DNA of 64,000 nucleotides from Streptomyces sp. F63 (lineage in GTDB: Bacteria > Actinomycetota > Actinomycetes > Streptomycetales > Streptomycetaceae): assembly GCF_018070345.1 (NCBI RefSeq), contig NZ_JAGPXX010000023.1, forward strand, positions 1 through 64,000. Direction: 5' to 3'. The notes under the pieces were generated by a model. It was not told the origin of the DNA, did no database searches, and saw only the letters and a list, made by a program, of their open reading frames with translations. The translations under genes and the position numbers were made by a program. This document shows, piece after piece, positions 34,677 to 43,123 of the stretch. Each line of letters starts with the position of its first letter. Positions within the stretch are counted from its first letter, which is position 1.

Positions 34677-35693
34677 TCAGGCCGCCGTGCGGCGGCGCAG
34701 GGCCGCCAGGCCGGCGGCGGTCAGCAGGGCGCCGCCGCCGGCACCGGCGAGGCCCTTGCGGTGCCGGCCGAGCCAGCCCAGGGTGTCGTGCTCGCGGGCC
34801 TCGTCGCCGAAGGGACCCCGGGCCCCGGCGTCCGTCTCGTCGTCGCCGGGGCGGAAGAGGTTGGCCGGCCGGTCCGGTGTCTCCTCGCCGGTCTGCTGGC
34901 TGTCGATGCCCGTACGGGCCAGGTACCAGTCCACGAACCGGGGGGCGAGCCGGTTGCCGAGAATCGTGTACGCCGTGGAGACGCCGGTCCAGGCGTCGCG
35001 GCGCGGATGCCGCGCGACATACGCGATCATCCGCGCGGCCGTCTCCGGCTGGTACACCGGCGGCACCGGCCGGGGCCGCCCGGGCATCCGGTTGAGCACC
35101 CAGGTGAACTGGGGGGTGTTGAGCCCCGGGAGCTGGACCGTGCAGACCCGCACCCGGCTGCCGTCCGCCCGCAGCTCCGTGCGCACCGACTCGGTGAACC
35201 CCACGATGGCGTGCTTGGCCCCGCAGTAGGAGCTCTGCAGCGGGATGCTGCGGGCGCTCATGGCGGAGCCGACGTTGACGACCACGCCCCGGTCGCGGGG
35301 GCACATCCGGCGGAGCGCGGCCCGGGTGCCGTTGACCTGGCCGTGGTACGTCACATCGGTGACCCGCCGGAACTCCTCGTCGGAGACGTCGAGGAAGCGG
35401 GCGAGGAAGCCGCTGAAGGCCGCGTTGACCCAGATGGCGACGGGCCCGAGCTCGCGCTCCACCCGGTCGGCTGCCTCCTCCAGGGCCCCGGCGTCGGCCA
35501 CGTCCACCGGTACGGCGAGCGCTCTGCGGCCCGCCGCGCGGATGTCGCCGGCGGCTCCCTCCAGACCGGCCCGGCCCCGGGCCAGGACGGCCACGTCGTA
35601 GCCGTCGGCGGCCAGCCGGCGGACCGTGGCCCGGCCGACTCCGGCGGTGCCACCGGTGACGACGGCCACCGGGCGGCGGGTGTTCTCTGCCAC
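34677..35693 (-). CDS. Short-chain dehydrogenase/reductase with C-terminal anchor
   Basis: 338 residues. The Rossmann motif is VVTGGTAGVGRATVRRL near 11-27, with NVGSAMS (catalytic Ser) and SSYCGAKHAIVGF (Tyr-x-x-x-Lys). The NADP(H)-type Arg follows strand 2 (ARGRAG). After the SDR core a long tail ends in a hydrophobic stretch (LAGAGGGALLTAAGLAAL) and basic residues, which looks like a membrane anchor. The GTG at 35693 has AAAAGGAG upstream. It follows qcrB by 42 bp in the ctaD-ctaF-qcrB operon. Its substrate is unknown; the linkage to respiration genes is unusual. Confidence 0.87.
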   Translation of the reverse strand: MAENTRRPVAVVTGGTAGVGRATVRRLAADGYDVAVLARGRAGLEGAAGDIRAAGRRALAVPVDVADAGALEEAADRVERELGPVAIWVNAAFSGFLARFLDVSDEEFRRVTDVTYHGQVNGTRAALRRMCPRDRGVVVNVGSAMSARSIPLQSSYCGAKHAIVGFTESVRTELRADGSRVRVCTVQLPGLNTPQFTWVLNRMPGRPRPVPPVYQPETAARMIAYVARHPRRDAWTGVSTAYTILGNRLAPRFVDWYLARTGIDSQQTGEETPDRPANLFRPGDDETDAGARGPFGDEAREHDTLGWLGRHRKGLAGAGGGALLTAAGLAALRRRTAA

Positions 35694-35735
35694 GGGTTGC
35701 TCCTTTTCCTTGCGGCGCGTCGTGTGCACGTCGTG

Positions 35736-37310
35736 TCAGCGGGCCCGGTCGCGGTGGAACCAGCGGCTCAGGGCCACCCGCAGCCGGGCGCGGCGGGTGG
35801 GGAGGCCGCCGTCCCCGGGCGGCGCCAGGCGCAGCGGCCGGGGAGTCCGCTGACGGTTCATCAGCAGGGTGTAGCGCTGCTCCCGGGAGACGGGTTCCGC
35901 ACCCTCGGTGAGACCGCCCTCCACGGTCTGCCGCACCTCGCCGGTCTCCTCGCCCTCCTCCAGCAGCTTGGCGTCGTGGTCCTGCAGCCCCAGGCAGATC
36001 CGCTTGGTCAGCACGAAGACGAGGACCGGAAGCAGCACGAGGGCGAAGCGGAAGATCCACGTGAGCCAGGTGAGGGGGATCTCCAGGGTCAGGGAGATGA
36101 CGTCGTTGCCGCCCGCCATCAGCAGGACGGCGTAGAAGGCGATCCCGGCGGCGCCGAGACCGGTGCGTGTGGGCCGGTCGCGGGGGCGGTCGCAGAGATG
36201 GTGCTCGGCGGAGTCGCCGGTCACCCACTTCTCCAGGAACGGATAGAGGTACAGGCCCAGGAAGAGCAGCGCGGGCAGGATCGCGGTGGGCACCAGGACG
36301 TTCCACATGAACGTATGGCCCCACAGCGTCGTCTCGAACGGCGGCATCAGCCGCAGGGCACCCTCCAGGAAGCCGATGTACCAGTCCGGCTGGGAGGCCA
36401 TGCTGACCTGGTCCGGCCGGTACGGGCCGTAGTTCCACACCGGGTTGATCTGCGCCAGGCCGCCCAGGAGCGTCAGGATGCCGAAGACCGTCAGCGCGAG
36501 CCCGCTGGAGGTGGTGGCGAACTGGGGGAAGGACGGCTTGCCGACGACGTTCCGGTTGGTCTTCCCCGGCCCGCCCCACTGGGTGTGCTTCAGATACACC
36601 ACCAGGCTCAGATGGACCACGACCAGGACGATGAGCAGGGCGGGGATGAACAGGACGTGCCCGATGAAGAGCCTGGGGATGATCTCCGTCCCGGGGTACT
36701 CGCCGCCGAAGAGGAACAAGCTGAGGTACGTGCCGGCCACCGGGATCGACAGCAGCAGGCTCTGCACCACCCTCAGCCCGGTGCCCGACAGGAGGTCGTC
36801 GGGCAGCGAGTAGCCGGCGAAGCCCTCGACGACCGACAGCAGGAACAGGGTCACGCCGATGACCCAGTTGACCTCCCGGGGCTTGCGGAAGGCACCGGTG
36901 AAGAAGATCCGCAGCATGTGCAGGCCGATGGCCGCCACGAAGACCAGCGCCGCCCAGTGGTGGATCTGCCGGATCAGCAGGCCGCCGCGGATGTCGAAGC
37001 TGATGTCGAGGGTGGAGGCGTAGGCCCCGGACATCAGGACGCCCTGCAGCGGCTCGTAGGACCCGGTGTAGTGGACCTCCGTCATCTCCGGGTCGAAGAA
37101 GAGGGTCAGATACGACCCGGTCAGCACCAGCAGCGCCAGGCTGTAGAGCGCGAGCTCGCCGAGGAAGTAGGACCAGTGCTCCGGGAAGGCCTTGCGCAGC
37201 AGCGATCCCCCCTCCGCGAGGGGCAGACGGCTGTCGAGCGCGGTGAAGCCGCTCTCGGCGGCGGCCCCGGCCCTGGCCCGGAGCCCGGCCTTCTTCCGCG
37301 GAAAGAGCAT
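35736..37310 (-). CDS. qcrB: Cytochrome b subunit of an actinobacterial bc complex (orphan copy)
   Basis: 524 residues, about eight or more membrane helices. The heme-ligand His pairs are in HHWAALVFVAAIGLHMLRIFF-type helix II (short form HHWAAL...GLHML) and helix IV (IGHVLFIPAL...VVVHLSL). PDWY at QPDWYIGFLEG is the actinobacterial version of the quinol-site PEWY motif. It should oxidise menaquinol in the membrane. The main qcrCAB operon is not here: no qcrA or qcrC lies nearby. It follows ctaF by 54 bp and precedes the SDR. A ribosome site AGAGGAGAGG precedes the ATG. Confidence 0.93.
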   Translation of the reverse strand: MLFPRKKAGLRARAGAAAESGFTALDSRLPLAEGGSLLRKAFPEHWSYFLGELALYSLALLVLTGSYLTLFFDPEMTEVHYTGSYEPLQGVLMSGAYASTLDISFDIRGGLLIRQIHHWAALVFVAAIGLHMLRIFFTGAFRKPREVNWVIGVTLFLLSVVEGFAGYSLPDDLLSGTGLRVVQSLLLSIPVAGTYLSLFLFGGEYPGTEIIPRLFIGHVLFIPALLIVLVVVHLSLVVYLKHTQWGGPGKTNRNVVGKPSFPQFATTSSGLALTVFGILTLLGGLAQINPVWNYGPYRPDQVSMASQPDWYIGFLEGALRLMPPFETTLWGHTFMWNVLVPTAILPALLFLGLYLYPFLEKWVTGDSAEHHLCDRPRDRPTRTGLGAAGIAFYAVLLMAGGNDVISLTLEIPLTWLTWIFRFALVLLPVLVFVLTKRICLGLQDHDAKLLEEGEETGEVRQTVEGGLTEGAEPVSREQRYTLLMNRQRTPRPLRLAPPGDGGLPTRRARLRVALSRWFHRDRAR

Positions 37311-37364
37311 CCGTGTCCTCTCCTCTTCCTGTCCTCTGCCGTTCTCTGCCGTGGCGGTGCCGGT

Positions 37365-37751
37365 TCAGCGGTCGTTGTGCTGGAAGACGAATCCGGCGAT
37401 GCCGGGGATCAGGACCCCCACCCCCACGAGGAAGAGCCACAGGCCGTAGACGACTCCCACACCCAGGAGGGCGGTGCCGGCGGCGGTCAGCACCGGGTAG
37501 TAGCTGCGCGGGGAGAAGAACGCCAGGGGGCCGGCGGACTCGTGGACCGCCGCGTGCCCGCGGTCCTGCGGACGTGCGCCGCGCTGCGCGTACTGGATCC
37601 AGAGGAAGAGCGAGACCAAGGCGGACATCACGAAGGAGAGCAGCAGGACCGCCGTGCCGGCCGGCTCCACGGACCCCCAGACGGCGTAGAGCACGGTGAG
37701 GACGGCGAAGAAGCCGGCCACACCGGTGAAGACCAGGGCCTCCGCCTTCAT
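37365..37751 (-). CDS. ctaF: Cytochrome c oxidase subunit IV, actinobacterial type
   Basis: 128 residues, four predicted membrane helices, beginning MKAEALVFTGVAGFFAVLTV. A conserved-looking SAGPLAFFSPRSYYP loop precedes helix three. This small subunit is specific to the actinobacterial bcc-aa3 supercomplex. Its ATG shares one base with the ctaD stop (TGATG), so translation is coupled. Confidence 0.9.
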   Translation of the reverse strand: MKAEALVFTGVAGFFAVLTVLYAVWGSVEPAGTAVLLLSFVMSALVSLFLWIQYAQRGARPQDRGHAAVHESAGPLAFFSPRSYYPVLTAAGTALLGVGVVYGLWLFLVGVGVLIPGIAGFVFQHNDR

Positions 37752-39493
37752 CACCGGTCCTCCTTTTCCGGTCGTTCCGCCGGGTGTCCGGCGGAGGCGG
37801 TGGGCGGACGGTGGCCCACCCCCGACGTCTGCGGATGGTGCAGGTCGAAGGCGGGGGACTCGGACCGGATCCGGGGCAGGGCGTGGAAGTTGTGCCGGGG
37901 CGGCGGGCAGCTCGTCGCCCACTCCAGGGAGCGCCCCCAGCCCCAGGGGTCGTCCGTGGTGACCTTCTCGCCGTACTGGGTGGTCTTCCAGACGTTGTAG
38001 AGGAACGGCAGCGTGGACAGGCCGAGGAGGAAGGAGCTGAGCGAGGAGACCGTGTTGAGGGCGGTGAAGCCGTCCGCCGGGAGGTAGTCGGCGTAGCGGC
38101 GCGGCATGCCCTGCTCCCCCAGCCAGTGGTGGACGAGGAAGGTGCCGTGGAACCCCGTGAAGAGCGTCCAGAAGTGGATCTTGCCGAGCCGCTCGTCGAG
38201 CATCCGGCCGGTCATCTTCGGCCACCAGAAGTAGAAGCCGGCGAAGGTGGCGAAGACGATGGTGCCGAAGAGGACGTAGTGCAGATGGGCGACGATGAAG
38301 TAGGTGTCGGTGAGGTGGAAGTCCAGCGGCGGTGAGGCGATGAGCACCCCGGTGAGGCCGCCCAGCAGGAAGCTCACCAGAAAGCCGAGCGACCACAGCA
38401 TGGGGGTCTCGAAGGAGAGCGAGCCCTGCCACATGGTGCCGATCCAGTTGAAGAACTTCACGCCCGTCGGCACGGCGATGAGGAAGGACATCAGCGAGAA
38501 GAACGGCAGCAGCACCCCGCCGGTGGCGAACATGTGATGGGCCCACACGGTCGCGGACAGGCCGGTGATGGCCATGGTGGCGCCGATGAGCCCGAGGTAG
38601 CCGAAGACCGGCTTCCGGCTGAAGACCGGAATGATCTCGGTGACCACCCCGAAGAACGGCAGCGCCACGATGTAGACCTCGGGATGGCCGAAGAACCAGA
38701 ACAGGTGCTGCCACAGCAGGGCCCCGCCGTTGGCCGGATCGTAGATGTGCGCCCCGAACATGCGGTCCGCGGCGAGCCCGAAGAGCGCGGCGGTCAGCAC
38801 GGGAAAGGCCAGCAGCACCAGGATCGAGGTGAACAGGACATTCCAGGTGAAGAGCGGCATCCGGAACAGCGTCATGCCCGGGGCGCGGAGCGTGATGATC
38901 GTGGTGATGAAGTTGACGGCGCCGAGGATGGTGCTGAGACCGGCCACGATCAGCCCCATCACCCACAGGTCACCGCCCGCTCCCGGCGAGTACGCCGCCC
39001 GGCTGAGCGGGGTGTAGGAGAACCAGCCGAAGGGCGCCGCGCCCTCGGAGGTGAGGAACCCGGCGACCACGGTCAGCCCGCCGAAGAGGAACACCCAGTA
39101 GGTGAAGGCGTTGAGCCGGGGGAAGGCCACGTCCGGGGCGCCGATCTGGAGCGGCATGATCGCATTGGCGAAACCGGCGAAGGTCGGCGTCGCGAAGAGC
39201 AGCATCATGATCGTGCCGTGGATCGTGAAGAGCTGGTTGTACTGAAACGGCGTCATCAACTGCATGCCGGGCCGCATCAGCTCCGCCCGCATCAGCATCG
39301 CCATCAGGCCGGCCGCCAGGAAGAAACCGAACGAGGTCACCAGGTACAGGTTCCCGATCACCTTGTGGTCGGTGGTGGTCAGCCAGCCGAGCACCCGCCG
39401 GCCCGTGCTCACCCGCCGCTGCGCCGACGGCGCCGGGTCCTCGTCCTCCTCTTCCGGGCGCCCCTCCTGCCGCACACCCCGCCTGGCCTCCAC
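37751..39493 (-). CDS. ctaD: Cytochrome c oxidase subunit I (orphan copy)
   Basis: 580 residues, twelve membrane helices. Key residues are present: heme a His in FTIHGTIMMLLF; the HPEVY motif with the Tyr-His cross-link; CuB ligands in VWAHHMFATG; heme a3/a His pair in AHLHYVLFG; the D-channel Asp in QIGAPDVAFPR; and a Lys in PTGVKFFNW. It should reduce oxygen and pump protons. The GTG at 39493 has GGGAGG upstream; the residues before the fold are charged and variable. No ctaC or ctaE gene is nearby, so it must borrow them from the main operon or be an alternative subunit. Confidence 0.94.
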   Translation of the reverse strand: MEARRGVRQEGRPEEEDEDPAPSAQRRVSTGRRVLGWLTTTDHKVIGNLYLVTSFGFFLAAGLMAMLMRAELMRPGMQLMTPFQYNQLFTIHGTIMMLLFATPTFAGFANAIMPLQIGAPDVAFPRLNAFTYWVFLFGGLTVVAGFLTSEGAAPFGWFSYTPLSRAAYSPGAGGDLWVMGLIVAGLSTILGAVNFITTIITLRAPGMTLFRMPLFTWNVLFTSILVLLAFPVLTAALFGLAADRMFGAHIYDPANGGALLWQHLFWFFGHPEVYIVALPFFGVVTEIIPVFSRKPVFGYLGLIGATMAITGLSATVWAHHMFATGGVLLPFFSLMSFLIAVPTGVKFFNWIGTMWQGSLSFETPMLWSLGFLVSFLLGGLTGVLIASPPLDFHLTDTYFIVAHLHYVLFGTIVFATFAGFYFWWPKMTGRMLDERLGKIHFWTLFTGFHGTFLVHHWLGEQGMPRRYADYLPADGFTALNTVSSLSSFLLGLSTLPFLYNVWKTTQYGEKVTTDDPWGWGRSLEWATSCPPPRHNFHALPRIRSESPAFDLHHPQTSGVGHRPPTASAGHPAERPEKEDR

Positions 39494-39675
39494 CCGTTTC
39501 CTCCCTGCTTCTTCCCGCCGCCGTGGTCCTCCGGTGCCCGGAGCGGAGTCATGTATGCCCGGTCGTGCCGGGGAAATACGGCCGCGCCGTCCACACCCCC
39601 CGAGATGGCCGGTACGCCCGGCCCGCCGCCGGGGCCGGCTCTGCGGGCGGCGGAACCGGCCGCCCCCGTCCGGCT

Positions 39676-39699
39676 GTTTCACGGCGCGTCCCCGGGTAC
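39676..39699 (+). promoter_or_regulatory. Sigma-B-like promoter
   Basis: GTTT (39676-39679), 14-bp spacer, GGGTAC (39694-39699), 46 bp before the ATG at 39745. This is the best match to GNNT-N14-16-GGGTAC in the window. Confidence 0.6.
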
Positions 39700-39744
39700 C
39701 CGGTCCGGGTGTCACCTTCCCGATCGGCGCAAGGAGGCTTTCGC

Positions 39745-40248
39745 ATGGTGCGCAAGAAGGTCGAGGGCGACGAGGAACAGCGGCGGGCCGCCGGCCGCGC
39801 GGCACACCGGGCGGGGGAGACCCCCAGCGCCCGGGGCGCGACGACCGGGGCCTCCAAACAGCGGACCCACCTCACGGACCGGTCCACCCGTACGCACGAG
39901 GAGCGGCTGGGGACCCCGCACCACGGCAAGCAGCGGTGGCAGGGCGAACAGGACCGCGCCGCCGGTGCGCCGCCCGGACCGGAGAAGACCGAGTCGGCCT
40001 TCGCGGGACGGGGCAGGCCGCCGTACACCGACGACCACGAGGTGCTCTTCCGCGCGCTGGTGGAGGCGGAGGAGACCCACGGCGGCGGGGTCGCGCTCGA
40101 CGAGGTCGCGCGGACCGCCCGGATGTCCCACGAGAAGGCCCTGGTGCTGATGCACGATTTGGTCACCACCCACCGGCTCGCCCGCCAGGTCCCCGACACC
40201 GGCCGGACCGACCTGGGCCCGCTGTACGAGGTGAGGCCCGGCGGCTGA
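39745..40248 (+). CDS. Hypothetical protein with disordered N-terminus and winged-helix-like C-terminus
   Basis: 167 residues. The first 90 or so are charged and disordered (RRAAGRAAHRAGETPSARG region). The last 75 look folded: DHEVLFRALVEAEETHGGGV, ALDEVARTARMSHEKALVLM, then LARQVPDTGRTDLGPLYEV. This helix-helix-beta pattern resembles a winged helix, but I recognise no named family. AAGGAGG precedes the ATG. The sigma-B-like promoter upstream suggests stress control. It is divergent from ctaD and ends at a hairpin. Confidence 0.72.
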   Translation: MVRKKVEGDEEQRRAAGRAAHRAGETPSARGATTGASKQRTHLTDRSTRTHEERLGTPHHGKQRWQGEQDRAAGAPPGPEKTESAFAGRGRPPYTDDHEVLFRALVEAEETHGGGVALDEVARTARMSHEKALVLMHDLVTTHRLARQVPDTGRTDLGPLYEVRPGG

Positions 40249-40295
40249 GCCGACGCCCCGCCCCGCCCGGTCCCACCGGCCCGGGACGGGGCGGA

Positions 40296-40342
40296 GAACC
40301 GCCGTCCGCGCGCCGGTGCGCCGCACCGGGGCACGGACGGCG
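40296..40342. terminator. Nested terminator hairpin
   Basis: Outer 11-bp stem (40296-40306 with 40332-40342) and inner 7-bp stem (40311-40317 with 40321-40327), between convergent genes ending at 40248 and 40425. Confidence 0.7.
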
Positions 40343-40424
40343 GTGCCGTACGGACGGACCCGCGCACGGTACCGGCCGCGGCGCGGAGCTCGGCCCTCCG
40401 GCGGCCGCTCGCCGCGCGCCGTGG

Positions 40425-40949
40425 TCAGGCGGCTTCGGCCAGCCCGTCCCGGAGGCGCGCCAGCAGCGGGCCCCGGTGCAGGGCGGCGACCGGTTCCAGC
40501 AGGTCCGGATGGCGCATCAGCGGGGCGGCGCGCCGGTCGCCGTCGTCGGGCTCGGTGAGCCTCCGGAAGCGGTACGGAAGGCCGGACAGCTGCTCGCCCT
40601 CCGCCGCCGCGGCCACCGCTGCGCCGGCCAGTTCCGGGTCCGTCAGCAGGCACGCGGCCCAGCTCGCGAGCACTTCGTCGACCCAGGTGCGCCAGGCGTG
40701 GTCCGCCGGATCCGGCTCCGCGGCGTCCGCACCGGTGACGCGGTCCAGACGGCCGGAGCCGCCGGGGCCCGTGAGGACGAGCAGCCCGGCGTCGAGCTCG
40801 GTCGGGTAGCGCAGCATGGCGGCCACGGAAACGGCCTGGCGGGCCTGGATCTCGGCGTACGCGGCGTTGAGCGCGCCGCCCGCCGCGGGATAGGAGCGGG
40901 TGAGCCACCGCGTGGTGGCCGCTATGACGGAGGAGAGTCCGGCGGGCAT
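40425..40949 (-). CDS. Hypothetical protein, 174 aa
   Basis: Ala/Leu-rich, mostly helical, with no membrane segment strong enough to call. Composition is protein-like (balanced charges, segments such as LNAAYAEIQARQAVSVAAML and DHAWRTWVDEVLASWAACL). The ribosome site is weak, so the start is uncertain. It converges on the preceding gene across a hairpin. No family recognised. Confidence 0.55.
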   Translation of the reverse strand: MPAGLSSVIAATTRWLTRSYPAAGGALNAAYAEIQARQAVSVAAMLRYPTELDAGLLVLTGPGGSGRLDRVTGADAAEPDPADHAWRTWVDEVLASWAACLLTDPELAGAAVAAAAEGEQLSGLPYRFRRLTEPDDGDRRAAPLMRHPDLLEPVAALHRGPLLARLRDGLAEAA

Positions 40950-41397
40950 GGGGCATCCGCGCTTTCGGTCCGCGGGGCACAGGACACCGGGGCGTACGGG
41001 GTGGCTCCGCCGCGCGGGCGGGGCCCGGACGCCGCCGGGACCTCAGGGTATCCGGCACCCCGGCCGGTCCGGCATGACGCCCGTCACTCCAGCGCCCCGT
41101 GCGGCCTCCGGCCGGGCCGTGGCCGTGGGGCGGCGGGGGTGGACGGGCCGGGGCCCGACCGGGCGCGAGCGGACCGGGGAGGAGAACGGACGAGACCGGA
41201 CCGGAGCGGGTACGGACCGGGCCGGGCAGGGAGGCGTTGTCCCGGGGCAATCCCGGGGCGGGCCCCGGGAGGGCGGCCGGCCGGGGCCGGGGCGCGAAGG
41301 GGCGCATACCGGCATGCGGTGCGGGTACCCCGCGCACGGGTGGCGCAGGGCCACCGTCCCGGCGGCCCGGAACCCCGGAACAGCAGGAGGTGGGCCG
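40950..41397. other. 448-bp divergent intergenic region
   Basis: Between the 174-aa hypothetical (minus) and the alpha/beta hydrolase (plus). Rich in GACCGG and GGGCCGG-type short repeats around 41137-41235. A weak sigma-B-like site is at 41304-41328. No gene seen. Confidence 0.5.
41304..41328 (+). promoter_or_regulatory. Possible sigma-B-like promoter
   Basis: GCAT (41304-41307), 15-bp spacer, GGGTAC (41323-41328), 69 bp ahead of the hydrolase ATG. The -35 fits only the loose GNNT pattern. Confidence 0.4.
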
Positions 41398-42075
41398 ATG
41401 GTCTTCGACACCGTTCTCATCGACGCCGGCGAGGCGGATCTCCGAGGCGATCTCGTCTCCCCCGAACCGACCCACGGGGTCGTGGCGTTCGCGCACGGCA
41501 GCGGCAGCTCGCGGCACAGCCCGCGCAACCAGGAGGTGGCGCGGGTCCTCCAGGAGGCGGGGCTGACCACTCTCCTCTTCGACCTCCTCACCGAGGAGGA
41601 GGGCCGGGTCGACGCGATGACCGCCGAACTCCGCTTCGACATCCCGCTGCTGGGCCGGCGGCTGGTCGCCGCGGTCGACTGGCTGGGGCGGCACCCGGCC
41701 ACGGCCGGGCTTCCCGTCGGCCTCTTCGGCGCCAGCACCGGCGCCGCCGCGGCGCTGATCGCGGCGGCGGAGCGGCCGGACCGGGTGCGGGCCGTCGTCT
41801 CGCGCGGCGGGCGCCCCGATCTCGCGGGCCCCGCGCTGCCCCGGGTCCAGGCGCCCGTCCTGCTGATCGTCGGCGGCGAGGACCACGAGGTGCTGCGCAT
41901 GAACCGGGACGCCGCCGAGCGGCTCGGCGGCACCGCCACCGTGCACGTCGTCCCGGGCGCCACCCACCTCTTCGAGGAACCGGGGACGCTGGAGCAGGCC
42001 GCCGCGGCCGCGCAGGGCTGGTTCGTCCGCACGGTGGCCGGCAAGCGGCCGACGACGGCGGGAGCCGGCCCGTGA
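41398..42075 (+). CDS. Alpha/beta hydrolase, dienelactone-hydrolase-like
   Basis: 225 residues. Nucleophile elbow GLFGASTGAAAAL near 114-126 (GxSxG with Ser), Asp/His candidates in GGEDHEVL and PGATHLFEE. An early AHGSGSSRHSPRN loop forms the oxyanion region. AGGAGG precedes the ATG. It is followed 79 bp later by a phosphoribosyltransferase; in some actinobacteria these two domains occur as one fused protein, which supports a shared role. The reaction is unknown. Confidence 0.85.
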   Translation: MVFDTVLIDAGEADLRGDLVSPEPTHGVVAFAHGSGSSRHSPRNQEVARVLQEAGLTTLLFDLLTEEEGRVDAMTAELRFDIPLLGRRLVAAVDWLGRHPATAGLPVGLFGASTGAAAALIAAAERPDRVRAVVSRGGRPDLAGPALPRVQAPVLLIVGGEDHEVLRMNRDAAERLGGTATVHVVPGATHLFEEPGTLEQAAAAAQGWFVRTVAGKRPTTAGAGP

Positions 42076-42154
42076 CGGCCACCGGCTCCTCCCACGCCGG
42101 AGACGCCCGCGCCGCGGCCACGGCCGGCGCCCGGGAACCGGAAGGAAAGCGATC

Positions 42155-42808
42155 ATGAACTATCACGACCGCAGGTCGGCCGGGCGCGAACTGGCCACGG
42201 AACTCACGGAGCGCGGGCGCGCGGGACGGCTGGCGAAGCCGGTGGTCCTCGCCCTGCCGCGGGGCGGGCTGCCCGTCGCCGCCGAGGTTGCCCGGGAACT
42301 CCGCGCCCCCCTGGACATCGTCGTCGTGCGCAAGATCGGCGCCCCGTTCAACCCCGAGTTCGCCGTCGGGGCCGTCGCGGGGGAGGACGAGCCCTGGTAC
42401 GACGCGCAGACGCTGGAGATGCTCGACCTGACCCCCGAGCGGCTGGCCCCCCGCGTGGAGGAGGAACGCCGGGAGATCCGGCGCCGCGAGCACCTCTACC
42501 GCGAGGGCCGCCCGCCGGTGGACCTGGCCGGCCGCACGGCGGTCGTCGTCGACGACGGGCTCGCCACCGGCAGCACCGCACGGGTCGCGCTGCGCGCCGT
42601 ACGCCGCCGCAACCCGGCCCGGCTGGTCCTCGCCGTCCCGGTCGGCTCGCCCCAGGCGGTCGCCGCGCTGAGCCCGGAGGCGGACGACGTGGTGTGCATG
42701 TGGCAGCCCCCGTACTTCCAGGCCGTCGGGCAGTTCTACGACGACTTCGCGCAGACCCGCGACGACGAGGTGGTGGCCATCCTGCGGGAGTCGCTGACCA
42801 CCCGCTGA
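42155..42808 (+). CDS. Phosphoribosyltransferase-family protein
   Basis: 217 residues. The PRPP-binding loop is TAVVVDDGLATGSTARVAL near 129-147. The N-terminus has VVLALPRGGLPVAAEVAREL, the usual second strand-loop of this type I PRTase group. The Glu/Arg-rich helix between them forms a hood. GGAAGGAAAG precedes the ATG. It is probably co-transcribed with the alpha/beta hydrolase and ends at a clear terminator. The base or other substrate is unknown. Confidence 0.88.
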   Translation: MNYHDRRSAGRELATELTERGRAGRLAKPVVLALPRGGLPVAAEVARELRAPLDIVVVRKIGAPFNPEFAVGAVAGEDEPWYDAQTLEMLDLTPERLAPRVEEERREIRRREHLYREGRPPVDLAGRTAVVVDDGLATGSTARVALRAVRRRNPARLVLAVPVGSPQAVAALSPEADDVVCMWQPPYFQAVGQFYDDFAQTRDDEVVAILRESLTTR

Positions 42809-43123
42809 CGCCTCCGGCCGCACGGCGGTCCGGCCCGGTCGTGCGGGGCCTCCCGGGCGCTCACACCCGGGAGGCCGCGTCTTCCGGCCCCGGGGGGCCC
42901 TCCGCATCCGTTCGCGAGCCCGCACGGCACGAACCGGCTCGCGGGGCGGGGTACGGCTCATGCGGCGCCGACCGGGCGGACGCCGCCGTGCCGCTCCCGG
43001 TGCGGGGCCCCGCCAACGGCCCCGCACCGCACCCCTGTGGTGGACGTCACCCCGGACGCGGAAGCCGGCCGCGCGGGAGAGCGGAAACCGGTGCGACCGG
43101 CCGAGCCGGCAAGCCGGCCCCGT
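42809..43123. other. 315-bp convergent spacer
   Basis: Holds the terminator at 42847-42876. The remainder, to the minus-strand stop at 43124, is GC-rich with no gene I can support. Confidence 0.5.
42847..42876 (+). terminator. Terminator after the phosphoribosyltransferase
   Basis: A perfect 11-bp stem (42847-42857 with 42866-42876), 8-nt loop, 38 bp after the stop. Confidence 0.8.

Noticed and set aside
32839..38000. Very long open frames on both strands across the GH15, SDR and respiratory genes
   Set aside because: They are Arg/Pro/Gly-rich shadows of real genes in GC-rich DNA, with no domain motifs and no matching ribosome sites.
34677..39493. The respiratory genes as the main cytochrome oxidase operon
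   Set aside because: ctaC, ctaE, qcrA and qcrC are missing, so this is an orphan subset.
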